Shown here one piece after another: positions 16,101 to 24,000 of a stretch of DNA of 43,926 nt (position 1 is its first letter; every line of letters starts with the position of its first letter). The notes under the pieces were generated by a model, which worked only from the letters and a program-made list of their open reading frames with translations, ran no database searches and had not been told where the DNA came from. The stretch lies in the NCBI GenBank assembly GCA_050730855.1, contig JBOHNU010000007.1, positions 1 through 43,926 on the forward strand, read 5' to 3'. Made by a program: the position numbers and the translations under genes. Origin of the DNA: DASRJJ01 sp050730855 (GTDB lineage Bacteria; Patescibacteriota; Saccharimonadia; Saccharimonadales; UBA4665).

Positions 16101-18231
16101 TAGCAAGCGTGCCGGTTGGCTGGCCGTTTGAAGCTACTGGAGGGGTGGTATCGGGTTCTGCGGATGTGGTTGCAGAGGCGAGCGCCTCTGGCGATTCATT
16201 ATCAACCGCGTCGTAGGCTTTAACGGCGTAATTGTAAGTGGTTTCGGCGCTTAGGCCGGTGTCGGAATAGCTTGTAGTGCTTAGGCTGGCTACCTGTGTA
16301 CCGCCGCGGAAGATTTTGTAGTGGTCTACGTCGCCGGTGCTGGCTGTCCAGGCCAGGTTGATTTGGCTGTGCGAAACAGCCGTGGCGCTTAGGCCGGTTG
16401 GAGCGCCGGGAGCCTCGTTATCTACATTTATGGCAATTTGTGCGCTGGCGCTATTGTCTGAGGCATCAAAGGCAGTGGCCGTAATGGTGTGGCTGTTGTT
16501 GGTTAAAGTTGTGGTATCAAGAGCTAACTCGTACGGGCTAGTAGTATCACTGCCTAGCAGCTGGCCATCGGCCAGAAACTCTATCCGGTTAACGGCTACG
16601 TTATCGGTGGCTGTAGCTTTTAGGCTTACAGTGCCGCGCACCACTGCGCCGTCGGTTGGTTCAGTTAAGGCAACTTGCGGCGATTCGTCATCTGGAGGCA
16701 CCGGCATAGTAACGCTTGCAGCCGCCGATTGAGCCGAATTGTTGCCGGCCGCGTCGTATGCGCTTACGGTGTAGCTATAGGTTGCGCCGGGCGTTAGGCC
16801 GGTGTCTTGGTGTGTGGTAGCCGCTATGTTGGCTATCTCTACCCCGTCGCGCAGTACCTTGTAGCCAGCAACGCCCACATTGTCGCTGGAAGCGTCCCAG
16901 GTCAAATCAACTGTGGTAGAAGAAGCTGCTGTCGCCACAACGTTTGCAGGCACGCTTGGCGGAGCAGTGTCTGGCGGCGCTTGGGTTGTTGCAGTGGCGG
17001 GCGCGGATTCGGCCGATAGATTACCTGCGGCGTCAAAGGCTTTTATGGTGTAGCTGTAGGTTGTCTCTGCGTTCAGGCCAGTGTCTTGGTAGGCATTGGA
17101 ACTTGCGCTACCCACTTCAACCCCATCGCGGTAAACTTTGTAGCCAGTTACGCCGATGTTGTCGCTGCTGGCATCCCAACTTAGGTTAATTTGAGTATCA
17201 GAAACTGCCGAAGCCACCAAATTAAGCGGCACCGACGGCGCGGTTGTATCGGCAAGTGTCGTACCGTTCACACTGGCGGATTGCGCAGAGTGGTTGTCGG
17301 CGGCGTCGTAAGCGCTCACGGTGTACGCATAGGTGGTGTCTGGGCTTAAGCCGCCATCCGAATAGCTTGTTGTGGCCGAATTTGCTACGTGCACTCCTTC
17401 ACGATAAATTTTGTAGCCCGTAACTCCTACGTTGTCGGTACTGGCTGTCCAGCTTAGATCTATTTGCGTTTCAGATGAGCCAGCGGCTTGCAAGCCTGTT
17501 GGCACGCTTGGCGCCTGGGTATCGCCGGTGTCGGCTTTAAATGCTACCAGGTGCATAACCCAGGGGTTACCATAGTGCGAAGCGGTTGTGCTGTACTGGC
17601 CTGCTGCGCCGGCCACGCGGTCCATAGTGCGGTCACAGCTGAGCGTAGAGCGAGTTGTAAAGCCAGACCCAGCCCCGGTTACACAGCCGTTGGCTGCGCC
17701 AGTAGCAAATAGCAAGTCGTTAGACTTGGTGGTAGTCAGCGTGCCGCTAGACATCGTGCCACTCGTGCCAACAGTGGTTACAAAAGAATCAAGCGGGTTT
17801 ACTTTATCCATGCCGGAATACTCGTGCGCGTACACCATAGCCCATTCGCTAGTAGATTTGGCAAACGTCGCCGTAACTGTGTTAGAGCCCCCGGCCACAT
17901 TTTTAGCGTAAAAAACTTGCGAACTCCACTGGTTGTTATTAAACCGCGTAACAGGCGCAACGGGAGTGTAGGTGTTGCTGCTGCTATCGGTAAGTGTTAC
18001 GCCCTGGTTGTTTTCCCACAAAACATACACCACCATCAGGTTGCCGGCCGTGTTCGTAATGGCCTGGCTATTTTCAGTGCCAGACGAAATCTTTTGGGCT
18101 TTAACCTGCACAAACGCAGGAGTAGCTGCCTGCGCGCCCTGGCTTAACAATAAAGCAGCCACCGCTAACATGGCTGTGGCAAATAAAATGGCCGGTTTTA
18201 CTATTGTGGTAAGACGTTTGATTATATTCAT
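13189..18231 (-). CDS. Giant secreted multidomain glycosidase-like protein (FnIII, DUF4038, LamG)
   Basis: 1680 residues with a signal peptide (about 1-35, ending QGAQA). Order of domains: an unrecognised beta-rich domain (36-232); three FnIII repeats (238-325, 328-416, 420-510); a bacterial Ig-like domain (514-604); one FnIII (605-690) and one FnIII-like unit (693-793); a DUF4038 apiosidase-like TIM barrel (about 800-1150, with GDSPQG, HDFNALWINLL, MLVVLDPIE, NNIIWMHGNDF, PVYLAETFYDFE); a C-terminal collagen-binding-type beta domain (about 1150-1266); two FnIII (1270-1360, 1365-1462); and a LamG/concanavalin-like domain (1470-1680). The acidic residues in GND and LAET are the likely catalytic pair. 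There is no LPXTG or terminal helix, so it is probably released. Predicted to cut a plant or microbial polysaccharide. Confidence 0.88.
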   Translation of the reverse strand: MNIIKRLTTIVKPAILFATAMLAVAALLLSQGAQAATPAFVQVKAQKISSGTENSQAITNTAGNLMVVYVLWENNQGVTLTDSSSNTYTPVAPVTRFNNNQWSSQVFYAKNVAGGSNTVTATFAKSTSEWAMVYAHEYSGMDKVNPLDSFVTTVGTSGTMSSGTLTTTKSNDLLFATGAANGCVTGAGSGFTTRSTLSCDRTMDRVAGAAGQYSTTASHYGNPWVMHLVAFKADTGDTQAPSVPTGLQAAGSSETQIDLSWTASTDNVGVTGYKIYREGVHVANSATTSYSDGGLSPDTTYAYTVSAYDAADNHSAQSASVNGTTLADTTAPSVPLNLVASAVSDTQINLSWDASSDNIGVTGYKVYRDGVEVGSASSNAYQDTGLNAETTYSYTIKAFDAAGNLSAESAPATATTQAPPDTAPPSVPANVVATAASSTTVDLTWDASSDNVGVAGYKVLRDGVEIANIAATTHQDTGLTPGATYSYTVSAYDAAGNNSAQSAAASVTMPVPPDDESPQVALTEPTDGAVVRGTVSLKATATDNVAVNRIEFLADGQLLGSDTTSPYELALDTTTLTNNSHTITATAFDASDNSASAQIAINVDNEAPGAPTGLSATAVSHSQINLAWTASTGDVDHYKIFRGGTQVASLSTTSYSDTGLSAETTYNYAVKAYDAVDNESPEALASATTSAEPDTTPPVASNGQPTGTLASGTTTATLSLSTNENATCRYATVAGTAYEAMLPSSFSNTGGTNHSAELSGLADGQSYSYFVRCQDAAGNTNIADYTISFSVASPPPSGDVAFPLSASSNGRYLEDQNGTPFLIMGDSPQGIVASLLPADVEYYLDNRKGHDFNALWINLLSRTQTGGPHSGAAATGALPFTGYLSGNTGNPEYYDLTTPNQAYFDHAKLIIREAAERGMLVVLDPIETMDHMNILRRNGNTRAHAYGQYLGTQFSEVNNIIWMHGNDFNDYMNDTDRTLVRMVGEGIRNTDAVDAMQTVLGFASPSEALDLVFDPNPDDTAWAPLINISTVYTYGGANGYTVNEYNRASSYNDGSYNRGAIPVYLAETFYDFEEDAIDFRPNRKILEFRCQQYSAMLGGATGHTYGSYRTVNLDAGWNTANSLDTPAVANFKRLVDLFESYAWHNLVPQNSMIVAGGGEVSCGAPYGESGGINTGVSAASTADGSLAIAYLPSARTVTLNTSLMNGAFTARWFDPTTGTYTNAACTPSGSNCQFTPPGTTHVETSPLYNRDGQNQETSTDWVLVLQAGEPDTEAPSVPTGLQAATQSSSQIDLSWTASTDNIGVSGYKVYRDGVQVATASGTSYQDTGLTPETAYSYTVSAHDGAGNNSAQTAPAGATTLAPPSPDTTPPSIPAGLSAQAVSASQIDLSWTASTDDGGSGVKNYRVFSSTDNITFTLAGSPTTTSFSHTALSAGTTYYYYVQTEDNAGNVSASSATVSATTQTPPPVSEFLMAAWGFNEGSGTAASDASPNGNTATITGTNPWGTGKYGTGLSFSGTTHLSVPNSASTNISGSELTLSMWLNPQQGSSTDSILLGKFWHPSTWTDPYYQFGFELWGGNEPVFQIGTSGGVQGVLMGSTIPLNQWTHLAVTFSGSQVKFYVNGNLVSTKTLNATISARGNAMFIGADQSVGQHFKGTMDDIRIYNKALSQAEIQADMNTSL
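13846..14424 (-). repeat. Pair of FnIII coding repeats after the catalytic domain
   Basis: Two FnIII units of about 270-290 bp flank the LamG domain on its N-terminal side. The first resembles the 16.7-17.5 kb array most closely; the second has an inserted FSSTDNITF stretch. Confidence 0.75.
16702..17520 (-). repeat. Tandem array of three FnIII coding repeats
   Basis: Three consecutive FnIII units of about 270 bp encode close variants of SWDASSDNxGVxGYKVYRDGVE and DTGLxxxTTYSYT. Related single or double copies lie at 13846-14424 and 15.9-16.4 kb. The DNA keeps many identical short blocks, so slippage or recombination could change copy number. Confidence 0.8.
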
Positions 18232-18408
18232 AAGTAATTAACGCTCCCGTGTCACATATTTGTCAATGTGCACAAAGCATATTTTACTAACTTATCCACA
18301 ATATCTCCTGTAAAAACTTCGCAAGTCTTAGTATTTTCTACATCAAACTGCGAGCACTTTTTATTCTCGAAAATATACTTAGTAAAAGAGTTTGACGATC
18401 AGCAAGTT

Positions 18409-18456
18409 CCGACATTTTGTCGGGATACTTGATAATTCTGCTCCCTCTGATAGAGT
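18409..18456 (+). promoter_or_regulatory. Promoter and inverted repeat before the P-loop gene
   Basis: CCGACA (18409-18414), TTT, TGTCGG (18418-18423) form a perfect 6-bp inverted repeat. TTGATA at 18429-18434 and TAGAGT at 18451-18456 follow with a 16-nt spacer. Six bases separate the -10 from the ATG at 18463: a leaderless start with a possible operator just upstream of the -35. Confidence 0.5.
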
Positions 18457-18462
18457 CTCAGT

Positions 18463-19053
18463 ATGAATTATCCAGAAAGTTCTCCCAGTAAGCCCAGATT
18501 TATCATCACTGGCATGGCTGGCTCAGGCAAGACTACGGTTGGAGCCATGCTTAAGGATCGTGGCCAGCATGCCTACGACGGTGACTATACATTTTGTTTG
18601 AGTGGGTGGTACGACGGAGACGGTAATGAACTTGATGTTCGGCCCACCAACCTCAGCGCCCAGGATCACGGAGCGGTTAGCTTCATGTGGGATCCGAAGA
18701 TTTTGGAGAACTGTATTTACGAAGCTGAAAATAATCCGAGCATCCCAAGGTTTGTCTTAACCGGAATCGCATCGAACGTGCTGGATATCGCAAAGCGCTT
18801 CGGATTTCATGTTATTTATCTTTATGCGAAGCCTGAGATGCTAAGGGAACGCCAATGGAACCGAAACGATGCTGTATTTGAGATAACTTACGATAGGCCG
18901 GAGGATTTGAGCCTGCACAATAGACTATCTGAGTTAGTGTTAAGAGATATGGTCGAGTTTGGAGCCACTGTTATCGATACGACAGAAGCAGCACCATCTG
19001 AAACGGCGACAACAATTATGACTATAATTGAACGACATCAACCTATGGTATAA
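18463..19053 (+). CDS. P-loop kinase-like NTPase (shikimate/adenylate-kinase-like fold)
   Basis: 196 residues with a Walker A motif GMAGSGKTT at 17-25 (Lys23) and no helicase motifs. The pattern IYLYAKPEMLRERQWNRND, with paired Arg residues, resembles the lid region of small nucleotide or metabolite kinases. VIDTTEAAPSE near the end looks like the terminal strand of the kinase fold, after which many members have a thymidylate-kinase-like helix. The substrate cannot be read from the sequence. It has its own leaderless promoter, and the small gene at 19083 and the PLD gene follow it, so the three may be one unit. Its base composition is lower in GC than the region to its left. Confidence 0.75.
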   Translation: MNYPESSPSKPRFIITGMAGSGKTTVGAMLKDRGQHAYDGDYTFCLSGWYDGDGNELDVRPTNLSAQDHGAVSFMWDPKILENCIYEAENNPSIPRFVLTGIASNVLDIAKRFGFHVIYLYAKPEMLRERQWNRNDAVFEITYDRPEDLSLHNRLSELVLRDMVEFGATVIDTTEAAPSETATTIMTIIERHQPMV

Positions 19054-19082
19054 GAACCCCGGACTGTTCAAAATTAACAGGG

Positions 19083-19241
19083 GTGAACGAAGCCTTTGAA
19101 GCAAAAAAGTCCTTGTCGGACTTTTGGCTGGAGCGGAGGTTCACTAAGATAACTTTTGATCCAAAGGATATTGACTGCGACGTCCAGGAAATCCGCGAGC
19201 TACTCGACGACTCCGCAAACGATAATACCACAAAGCCATGA
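19083..19241 (+). CDS. Small protein coupled to the PLD gene
   Basis: A 52-codon frame starting at GTG 19083 and ending TGA 19239-19241. The stop overlaps the ATG of the PLD gene as ATGA, the classic translational coupling arrangement. The peptide is hydrophilic and acidic at its C-terminus, with VNEAFEAKKSLSDFWLERRF and DVQEIRELLDDSANDN; it looks helical. No family is recognised. The GTG has only a weak AACAGG ribosome binding site, and the frame is open a little further upstream, so the start is uncertain. It could be a partner, antitoxin-like or regulatory subunit of the PLD protein. Confidence 0.5.
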   Translation: MNEAFEAKKSLSDFWLERRFTKITFDPKDIDCDVQEIRELLDDSANDNTTKP

Positions 19242-19714
19242 TAGGACGCTTACTGCGCCGAAACGGCAAGCCGGAGCTGGCAACCTCCCTGCTTTTCAAC
19301 GAACGCACCTTCTACTCACAATTTAAGCAGGATTTAGAGAAAACTCGACAAGAGATAATAGTAGAAAGTCCCTTTATGACTAGTAAACGTGTTAAATCGC
19401 TTTTGCCGAGCCTTCGGCGAGCCGTCGAACGCGGCGTCGTAGTAACCATAAACACACGTGAGCTGGAAGAACATGAGGGTTATTTGCGTCATGAGGCTGA
19501 GTGGGCAGTATCTGCTCTCCAAGCAGTCGGCATCAGTGTGCTATTTACAGGGGGCCATCATCGTAAACTAGCTATCATAGACAGAAAGGTGCTTTGGGAA
19601 GGCAGTCACAATATCCTATCTCAAAATACGAGCTGCGAGGTTATGCGTCGTATCGACTCGGTAACTATGGCGCAGCAGATGATCGATTTTACTGGACTGG
19701 ACAAGTTCCTGTAG
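19238..19714 (+). CDS. Single-HKD phospholipase-D-like nuclease/phosphodiesterase
   Basis: 158 residues with one PLD catalytic motif, HHRKLAIIDRKVLWEGSHN: His108, Lys110 and Asp115 of HxK(x)4D plus GSHN. Before it lie the expected strands (EIIVESPFMTSKRV, VVVTINTREL, GISVLFTGG). Single-HKD proteins of this length act as homodimers, as in Nuc endonuclease or BfiI. It lacks a signal peptide, so the target is probably intracellular nucleic acid. Similar domains occur in restriction and other defence loci. Its ATG overlaps the stop of the 52-codon gene. A divergent pair of XRE repressors follows on the other strand. Confidence 0.82.
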   Translation: MIGRLLRRNGKPELATSLLFNERTFYSQFKQDLEKTRQEIIVESPFMTSKRVKSLLPSLRRAVERGVVVTINTRELEEHEGYLRHEAEWAVSALQAVGISVLFTGGHHRKLAIIDRKVLWEGSHNILSQNTSCEVMRRIDSVTMAQQMIDFTGLDKFL

Positions 19715-19715
19715 C

Positions 19716-19904
19716 TTACTTGGGGAGCTCGACACCTAAGACCCGCGCGATTCTCCTAGCGTTGTCGTACTCCGGCCTTTGGACGCCGCGTTCAATTCTT
19801 GCATAGGTATTAGAGTAGATACCTGCTTTATCTGCCACTTGCTTTTGAGTGAGGCCTAGCTTCTTTCGTGTCGATTTGAAAAGCTGGGGTAATGATTTTG
19901 TCAT
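19716..19904 (-). CDS. XRE-family helix-turn-helix protein
   Basis: 62 residues, almost exactly one HTH_3 domain: LFKSTRKKLGLTQKQVADKA, then YARIERGVQRPEYDNARRIARVLGV. No effector domain. TGGTAAAAT at 19913-19921 on the minus strand is an extended -10 whose TAAAAT hexamer lies 8 nt before the ATG, so the mRNA may be nearly leaderless. Next to a second XRE gene on the same strand (33 bp apart); the two probably control this accessory block. Confidence 0.85.
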   Translation of the reverse strand: MTKSLPQLFKSTRKKLGLTQKQVADKAGIYSNTYARIERGVQRPEYDNARRIARVLGVELPK

Positions 19905-19937
19905 TTGCGTTTATTTTACCACGCCAGTAAGAGAGCC

Positions 19938-20153
19938 TTATAAGCCTTTAAATAAATCAGACAGACTAACCTTCAGTGCCTTCGCGATCTTAGCCACGTT
20001 ATCCACCGAGACACTTTCCTCGCCTCGTTCGATATTGCCAATGTAGGTTCGGTGCAATCCCACGGCATCGGCTAGACTTTCCTGTGTAAAGCCCTTCGCT
20101 AGTCGCAGTTGTCGTATTCTCTTGCCAAATGCAGTACGGATATTGCTTGCCAT
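19938..20153 (-). CDS. XRE-family helix-turn-helix repressor
   Basis: 71 residues forming one HTH_3 domain: FGKRIRQLRLAKGFTQESLADAV, then HRTYIGNIERGEESVSVDNVAKIAKAL, ending SLSDLFKGL. This is close to the C.AhdI-type controller proteins of restriction-modification systems and to short phage repressors. It is divergent from the unknown gene pair at 20246, and the shared 92-bp promoter holds a 15-bp inverted repeat, the natural candidate for its operator. Confidence 0.88.
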   Translation of the reverse strand: MASNIRTAFGKRIRQLRLAKGFTQESLADAVGLHRTYIGNIERGEESVSVDNVAKIAKALKVSLSDLFKGL

Positions 20154-20173
20154 ATTACTTAAAGACTAGACAA

Positions 20174-20229
20174 ATGATGACAATAGCTCTACAGTCAATA
20201 ACTAGCATTATGTTAGCTATCGTCATCAT
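20174..20229. promoter_or_regulatory. Long inverted repeat in the divergent XRE / 20246 promoter
   Basis: ATGATGACAATAGCT at 20174-20188 and AGCTATCGTCATCAT at 20215-20229 are inverted copies matching at 14 of 15 positions. Their centres are 41 bp apart, close to four helical turns, so two repressor dimers could bind on the same face. Likely operator of the XRE protein at 19938-20153. Confidence 0.6.
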
Positions 20230-20245
20230 ATAGAGGAGATGTTGA

Positions 20246-20485
20246 GTGATTGTCTGTCTCTATTCACAAATCAACCCATCCAAATATATTAACTGCTTAA
20301 TCTGCGGTCATACTATAGAACTAACTCGTTCAACCCTTTTGATAGACGACTACTTTGCCTGCACCAACCATCTAACAAAAAGCAATGAACTACGGCTACT
20401 CAAGGGCTGGTGTCGGTTCATTGTACGCAAACGAATTGCTGCCGCCCTGGCATTTATTGCTAAAAATATGGTGGTATTCGCATGA
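20246..20485 (+). CDS. Small Cys-rich protein, possible zinc ribbon
   Basis: 79 residues from GTG 20246, with AGAGGAG at 20232-20237 as ribosome binding site. It contains CLICGHT and, 18 residues later, CTNH, which together could form a CxxC...CxxH zinc site; the C-terminal half is basic and hydrophobic (KGWCRFIVRKRIAAALAFIA). No family recognised. Its TGA overlaps the ATG of the next gene (ATGA), so the two are translationally coupled. An ATG seven bases upstream in another frame gives only 17 codons and is rejected. Confidence 0.55.
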   Translation: MIVCLYSQINPSKYINCLICGHTIELTRSTLLIDDYFACTNHLTKSNELRLLKGWCRFIVRKRIAAALAFIAKNMVVFA

Positions 20486-20973
20486 ACGACTACGCCCAAT
20501 GGTACGTCGAAATCCATCCCTATCAAATAGGCTTTGAAGTAACGCGCAAGATTGCCGCCCATCTCGCAACGCGCATAACAACGGGGAGTGCCATTGTCGT
20601 CTGTGACAGCCCTCGCAATATGCTATCCACTTTCCATAAGCGCTGGTATCACATTTTGCGAGTCATTGAAAACCAGCGGGTAGTAACACGCGGCAACCTC
20701 TCTAAAGCCGAATTAAAAACCTACCAACTGGCTCTAGAACATACACAATTTATGACCGGCCAACCAGAAGAACTAACCGCGCCAACTGTCTGGCTGGTCG
20801 AGCCTGATGACCTAAATTATATACCAAAGGGCATCATGACCATTTATGTTATGTCCGATTTGCCGCTATCTCAACTGCTACATTGGGCCAGACAGATGGA
20901 GGATGGGAGTTCGGTGTTGTTGTTTCGGAGGGAGCCGCTTCCAATAATAACAGCAAAGAAACGAGAGAAGTAA
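20482..20973 (+). CDS. Uncharacterised protein, coupled to the Cys-rich gene
   Basis: 163 residues, no transmembrane segment, no recognised family. It has an alternating beta/alpha pattern: GSAIVVCDSPRNMLSTFHKRW early, PTVWLVEPDDLNYIPKGIM in the middle and SSVLLFRREPLPII near the end. This could be a P-loop-less Rossmann-like or PIN-like fold, but I see no catalytic signature. It overlaps the stop of the small Cys-rich gene by 4 nt and ends 30 bp from the convergent KAP NTPase gene. Probably expressed from the XRE-controlled divergent promoter. Confidence 0.7.
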   Translation: MNDYAQWYVEIHPYQIGFEVTRKIAAHLATRITTGSAIVVCDSPRNMLSTFHKRWYHILRVIENQRVVTRGNLSKAELKTYQLALEHTQFMTGQPEELTAPTVWLVEPDDLNYIPKGIMTIYVMSDLPLSQLLHWARQMEDGSSVLLFRREPLPIITAKKREK

Positions 20974-20987
20974 AAAACTGCCATATA

Positions 20988-21004
20988 ATCGGGACAAGCC
21001 CGAT
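20988..21004. terminator. Hairpin between convergent genes
   Basis: ATCGGG (20988-20993) and CCCGAT (20999-21004) form a 6-bp stem with a 5-nt loop, touching the KAP stop codon. No immediate T run follows on either strand (a T6 lies about 11 nt beyond on the minus strand), so this is a weak bidirectional terminator at best. Confidence 0.4.
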
Positions 21005-24000
21005 CAATTTATCTGTTTGTATTTCTTCCAGTATTCGATCTCTTTCTTGCCTGGCTTCTTCGGTTCTAATACCTTAAGTCCTTCTAGTATTACTTGTCTT
21101 CGCTCGTCTTCTGCGGCAAATGACCGTAATCGCTCTAGAACATCCTCATAGTCTTTCGCATACTTCAGATAGCGTGGTCTGATTGTTTGTAGCTCTGTAA
21201 GCGCATTCCTTATGGTCTGTGTGTCATAGGCATCTGAGAGTGAATTGAACATGAGATAGATAATCTCGTTTTGAGGCGGAGTTTGTAGGGAGTCAAAAAT
21301 AAAGGTCAAGACTTTTAACGAATACTGGTGGCTCGCTGCGAGTGCCCTGCCGGGCTGCTTAATCCATTCCAGTAGATCTTTGCCTATATCCCGCTTATAG
21401 GTTTCATTGAGCATTTTCAGTCTGGTGATAAGATCATATGCGACCTTTTGTGATTGAGGATCATCCGTGCGCAATAAGCTCTTTGCTTGGGCTATAATCG
21501 TATCTTTAAGTTCTGGTGCGTCGCGTGTGCCTAGACGACTAGTCAGAAAGTTGTAGTACGGCTCCCTCTGGTCGTAAGAAATACTCCCTGCCTTTTTGAG
21601 TAGAATGTCTAAGGTTTCAATTTTTCCAGGCAGTTCCTGGAGTTGAGCGACAAAAGCCACGTCCGCAGCGCCCTGTTGGGTAGCAATCTGCTTGAGCATC
21701 TGTACTTTGGTAGGTTGATCCGCGTTTGAATAGAGATACTCTAAGACTGCTGGATCGGTGAGACGTGGAAGAATAATATTGATATTTCTTTTCACTAAAT
21801 TTTGACGGGTTTCCTCGTTCCAATACCCGATCATTTTTTTCAGTGCGACTAGGGATGCTCCGCCTATAAAGTCCGCAACTGACGAATTTAATCTTGCACT
21901 TGCAGCTTCGGAGGTAACGTGATTGATCCAGTACATGCTATTGGCGACACTCGCTCTTTCGTCAATGGTAGGAATTTGCGAATAGGTTGCCAACAGGGCT
22001 TCGGCCAATTTTTCTACAGTTGTGTTTAATGACGAGGTTTCGGATTTGTATAGGCTCATCACGTTATTTATGGCCGCAGAGATAGTGGTTTTCGCTTCAA
22101 TGTCGTTCGGCTTATTCGCATTTGTGGTTGTTAGAACTTCTATAATTTTGAGTAGAAGCGTTTCTAGCACATCATTGGCAACGATGTAATCCTTATACTG
22201 CTTTAGAGTCTCCACCCAGTTGCTTATAACTACATCAGTCATGCTGGCTATGTAGTTCCTGAGGGCCCCCGTACTAATAAAGTTGTTTTGTGTATCCTGA
22301 TCCTTGAATAGTTGAAGCATAATACTAGTACTGACATACTTATCTTCTATCGCATCTCTGATTTTAGTCTTTTGGCTGGTAGAGAGTGAGCTGCTAATCT
22401 TAGCGAGGTTGCTAAACACCCTAACTAAATATTCCTCCTCACTATCCTTAGCTTCTATGACGGCAATATATCGATCTATGATTAATACCCTAGTTTTCTT
22501 CATAGTTAATTCGTTGCCCACTAAGCTAAATATGTAGTCTACGGGTAGTTCTTGATGGGATTGCCAAAGTTGTTTATCAATTATGCTAGTAGTCGTATCG
22601 TAATATTTTTTTAGAGTTATACGTGCATTCAGTGTTTCAAAAGCTGTTGTATGAGAAGTAAAGATATTAAAAAGAACGCGCGGTTGCGACTTGTATTTCT
22701 TTAATAGGTCGCATACAAACTCTGCAACATCATCATTTTTGTGTTCCTTCTTGATTAGGTCGCTAACTGTTTCGTTTGTAGCAGTAGTCAATGCTTTTCT
22801 TAGCTCGTCTGAATGTTTCAATTTACTAGAACGAACTGGGGTTTTGAAGTATAAAAATGGCTCAGCATCGTTGGTGCTAATTCTGTTGGTCAGACTCATA
22901 AAATCAATCAGTTCATTGTTGGTGGATTCTTTATCTTTGCCCGTTTCTATGTCGATAATGTTTTCTGGTTCATCCCACCGTTCCTTTAGTAAGGCGTAGG
23001 CGCTTGGAAATTTTTGCCTTAATACAAGTACTTTTGCCAGATAGGCAATGTTATTGCTGATTATGGGCCATACCTTTGTTTCTGAAGCCACCAGTACTGC
23101 TGCGATAAGATTATTGATGAATTGGATGATCTCACGCGGATTCCTAGAGAATGCAGCATTGATGACGAGGATAACATCTTCATTGTTGATAATTTTCTGG
23201 ATATCGCCGGTGTCGCTCAGCTTCTTTTTCGTATAATCCTCAAGGTCGGTGCCTATGAATTCTGGCACCCAAACGACCAGATTAAATACTTTCCTTAGAT
23301 ACTCGGATGAATCGAAATTTTCTCCCGCAATGCCCGACTCATAATACTTGGCAATTTGGTGCTTAATCGCTGCTGCATCGCAAGGTATTATGAACACTAG
23401 GCCTGGTTTGTTCCCCGGGTCTAGGAAGGTTTTAATCGTACTGAGCATAGAAATAGCAACATCACCCTGTACTCTATCAATATTGTCGAATACAATAATC
23501 ATTTTTTGATTAACTTGCTCTATGATCTTCTTAAAAAGTTTTTCAAATTGCTCAGGAGAGTTCAGCCTATCTTCATACTCGGTACTAGTTCTAAGCTCCG
23601 CAGCCAAAGTTACTTCCTTCATGAGGTTGCTTACAGCATTCTTAAGAGCTTCGCCAAGGATCGACTTAACAAAGAGTACTACAAACGAAATCCCTGCGAG
23701 AGACTTCATTACGTCCCGGATGGCTTCAAGATAAACATTGTTCTTTGCAAAAATCTGGAGCGCTATCCAGGTGATCATTGCTGCGATAGTACCGACAAAA
23801 AACCAGTTTTTCTTGCAGAACAGCAAGACTTGCTTCCAGAAGGGCAATTTTGGTTTTTCAGTGGCCACTTGCTTGGTAATGGTATGGGCACGAGACCTAT
23901 AAAGTTGAACCTCTAGGTCTTCTAGAGAGATTTGGCATTTAATTTCAGGATTATTATTTACAAATTCGACTAGATCTGTGAGAAAAATTCTACGTAAGGA

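Noticed and set aside
13846..17520. Regular repeats that could suggest a CRISPR array or satellite
   Set aside because: The period is about 270 bp, the copies are diverged and in frame, and they encode FnIII domains.
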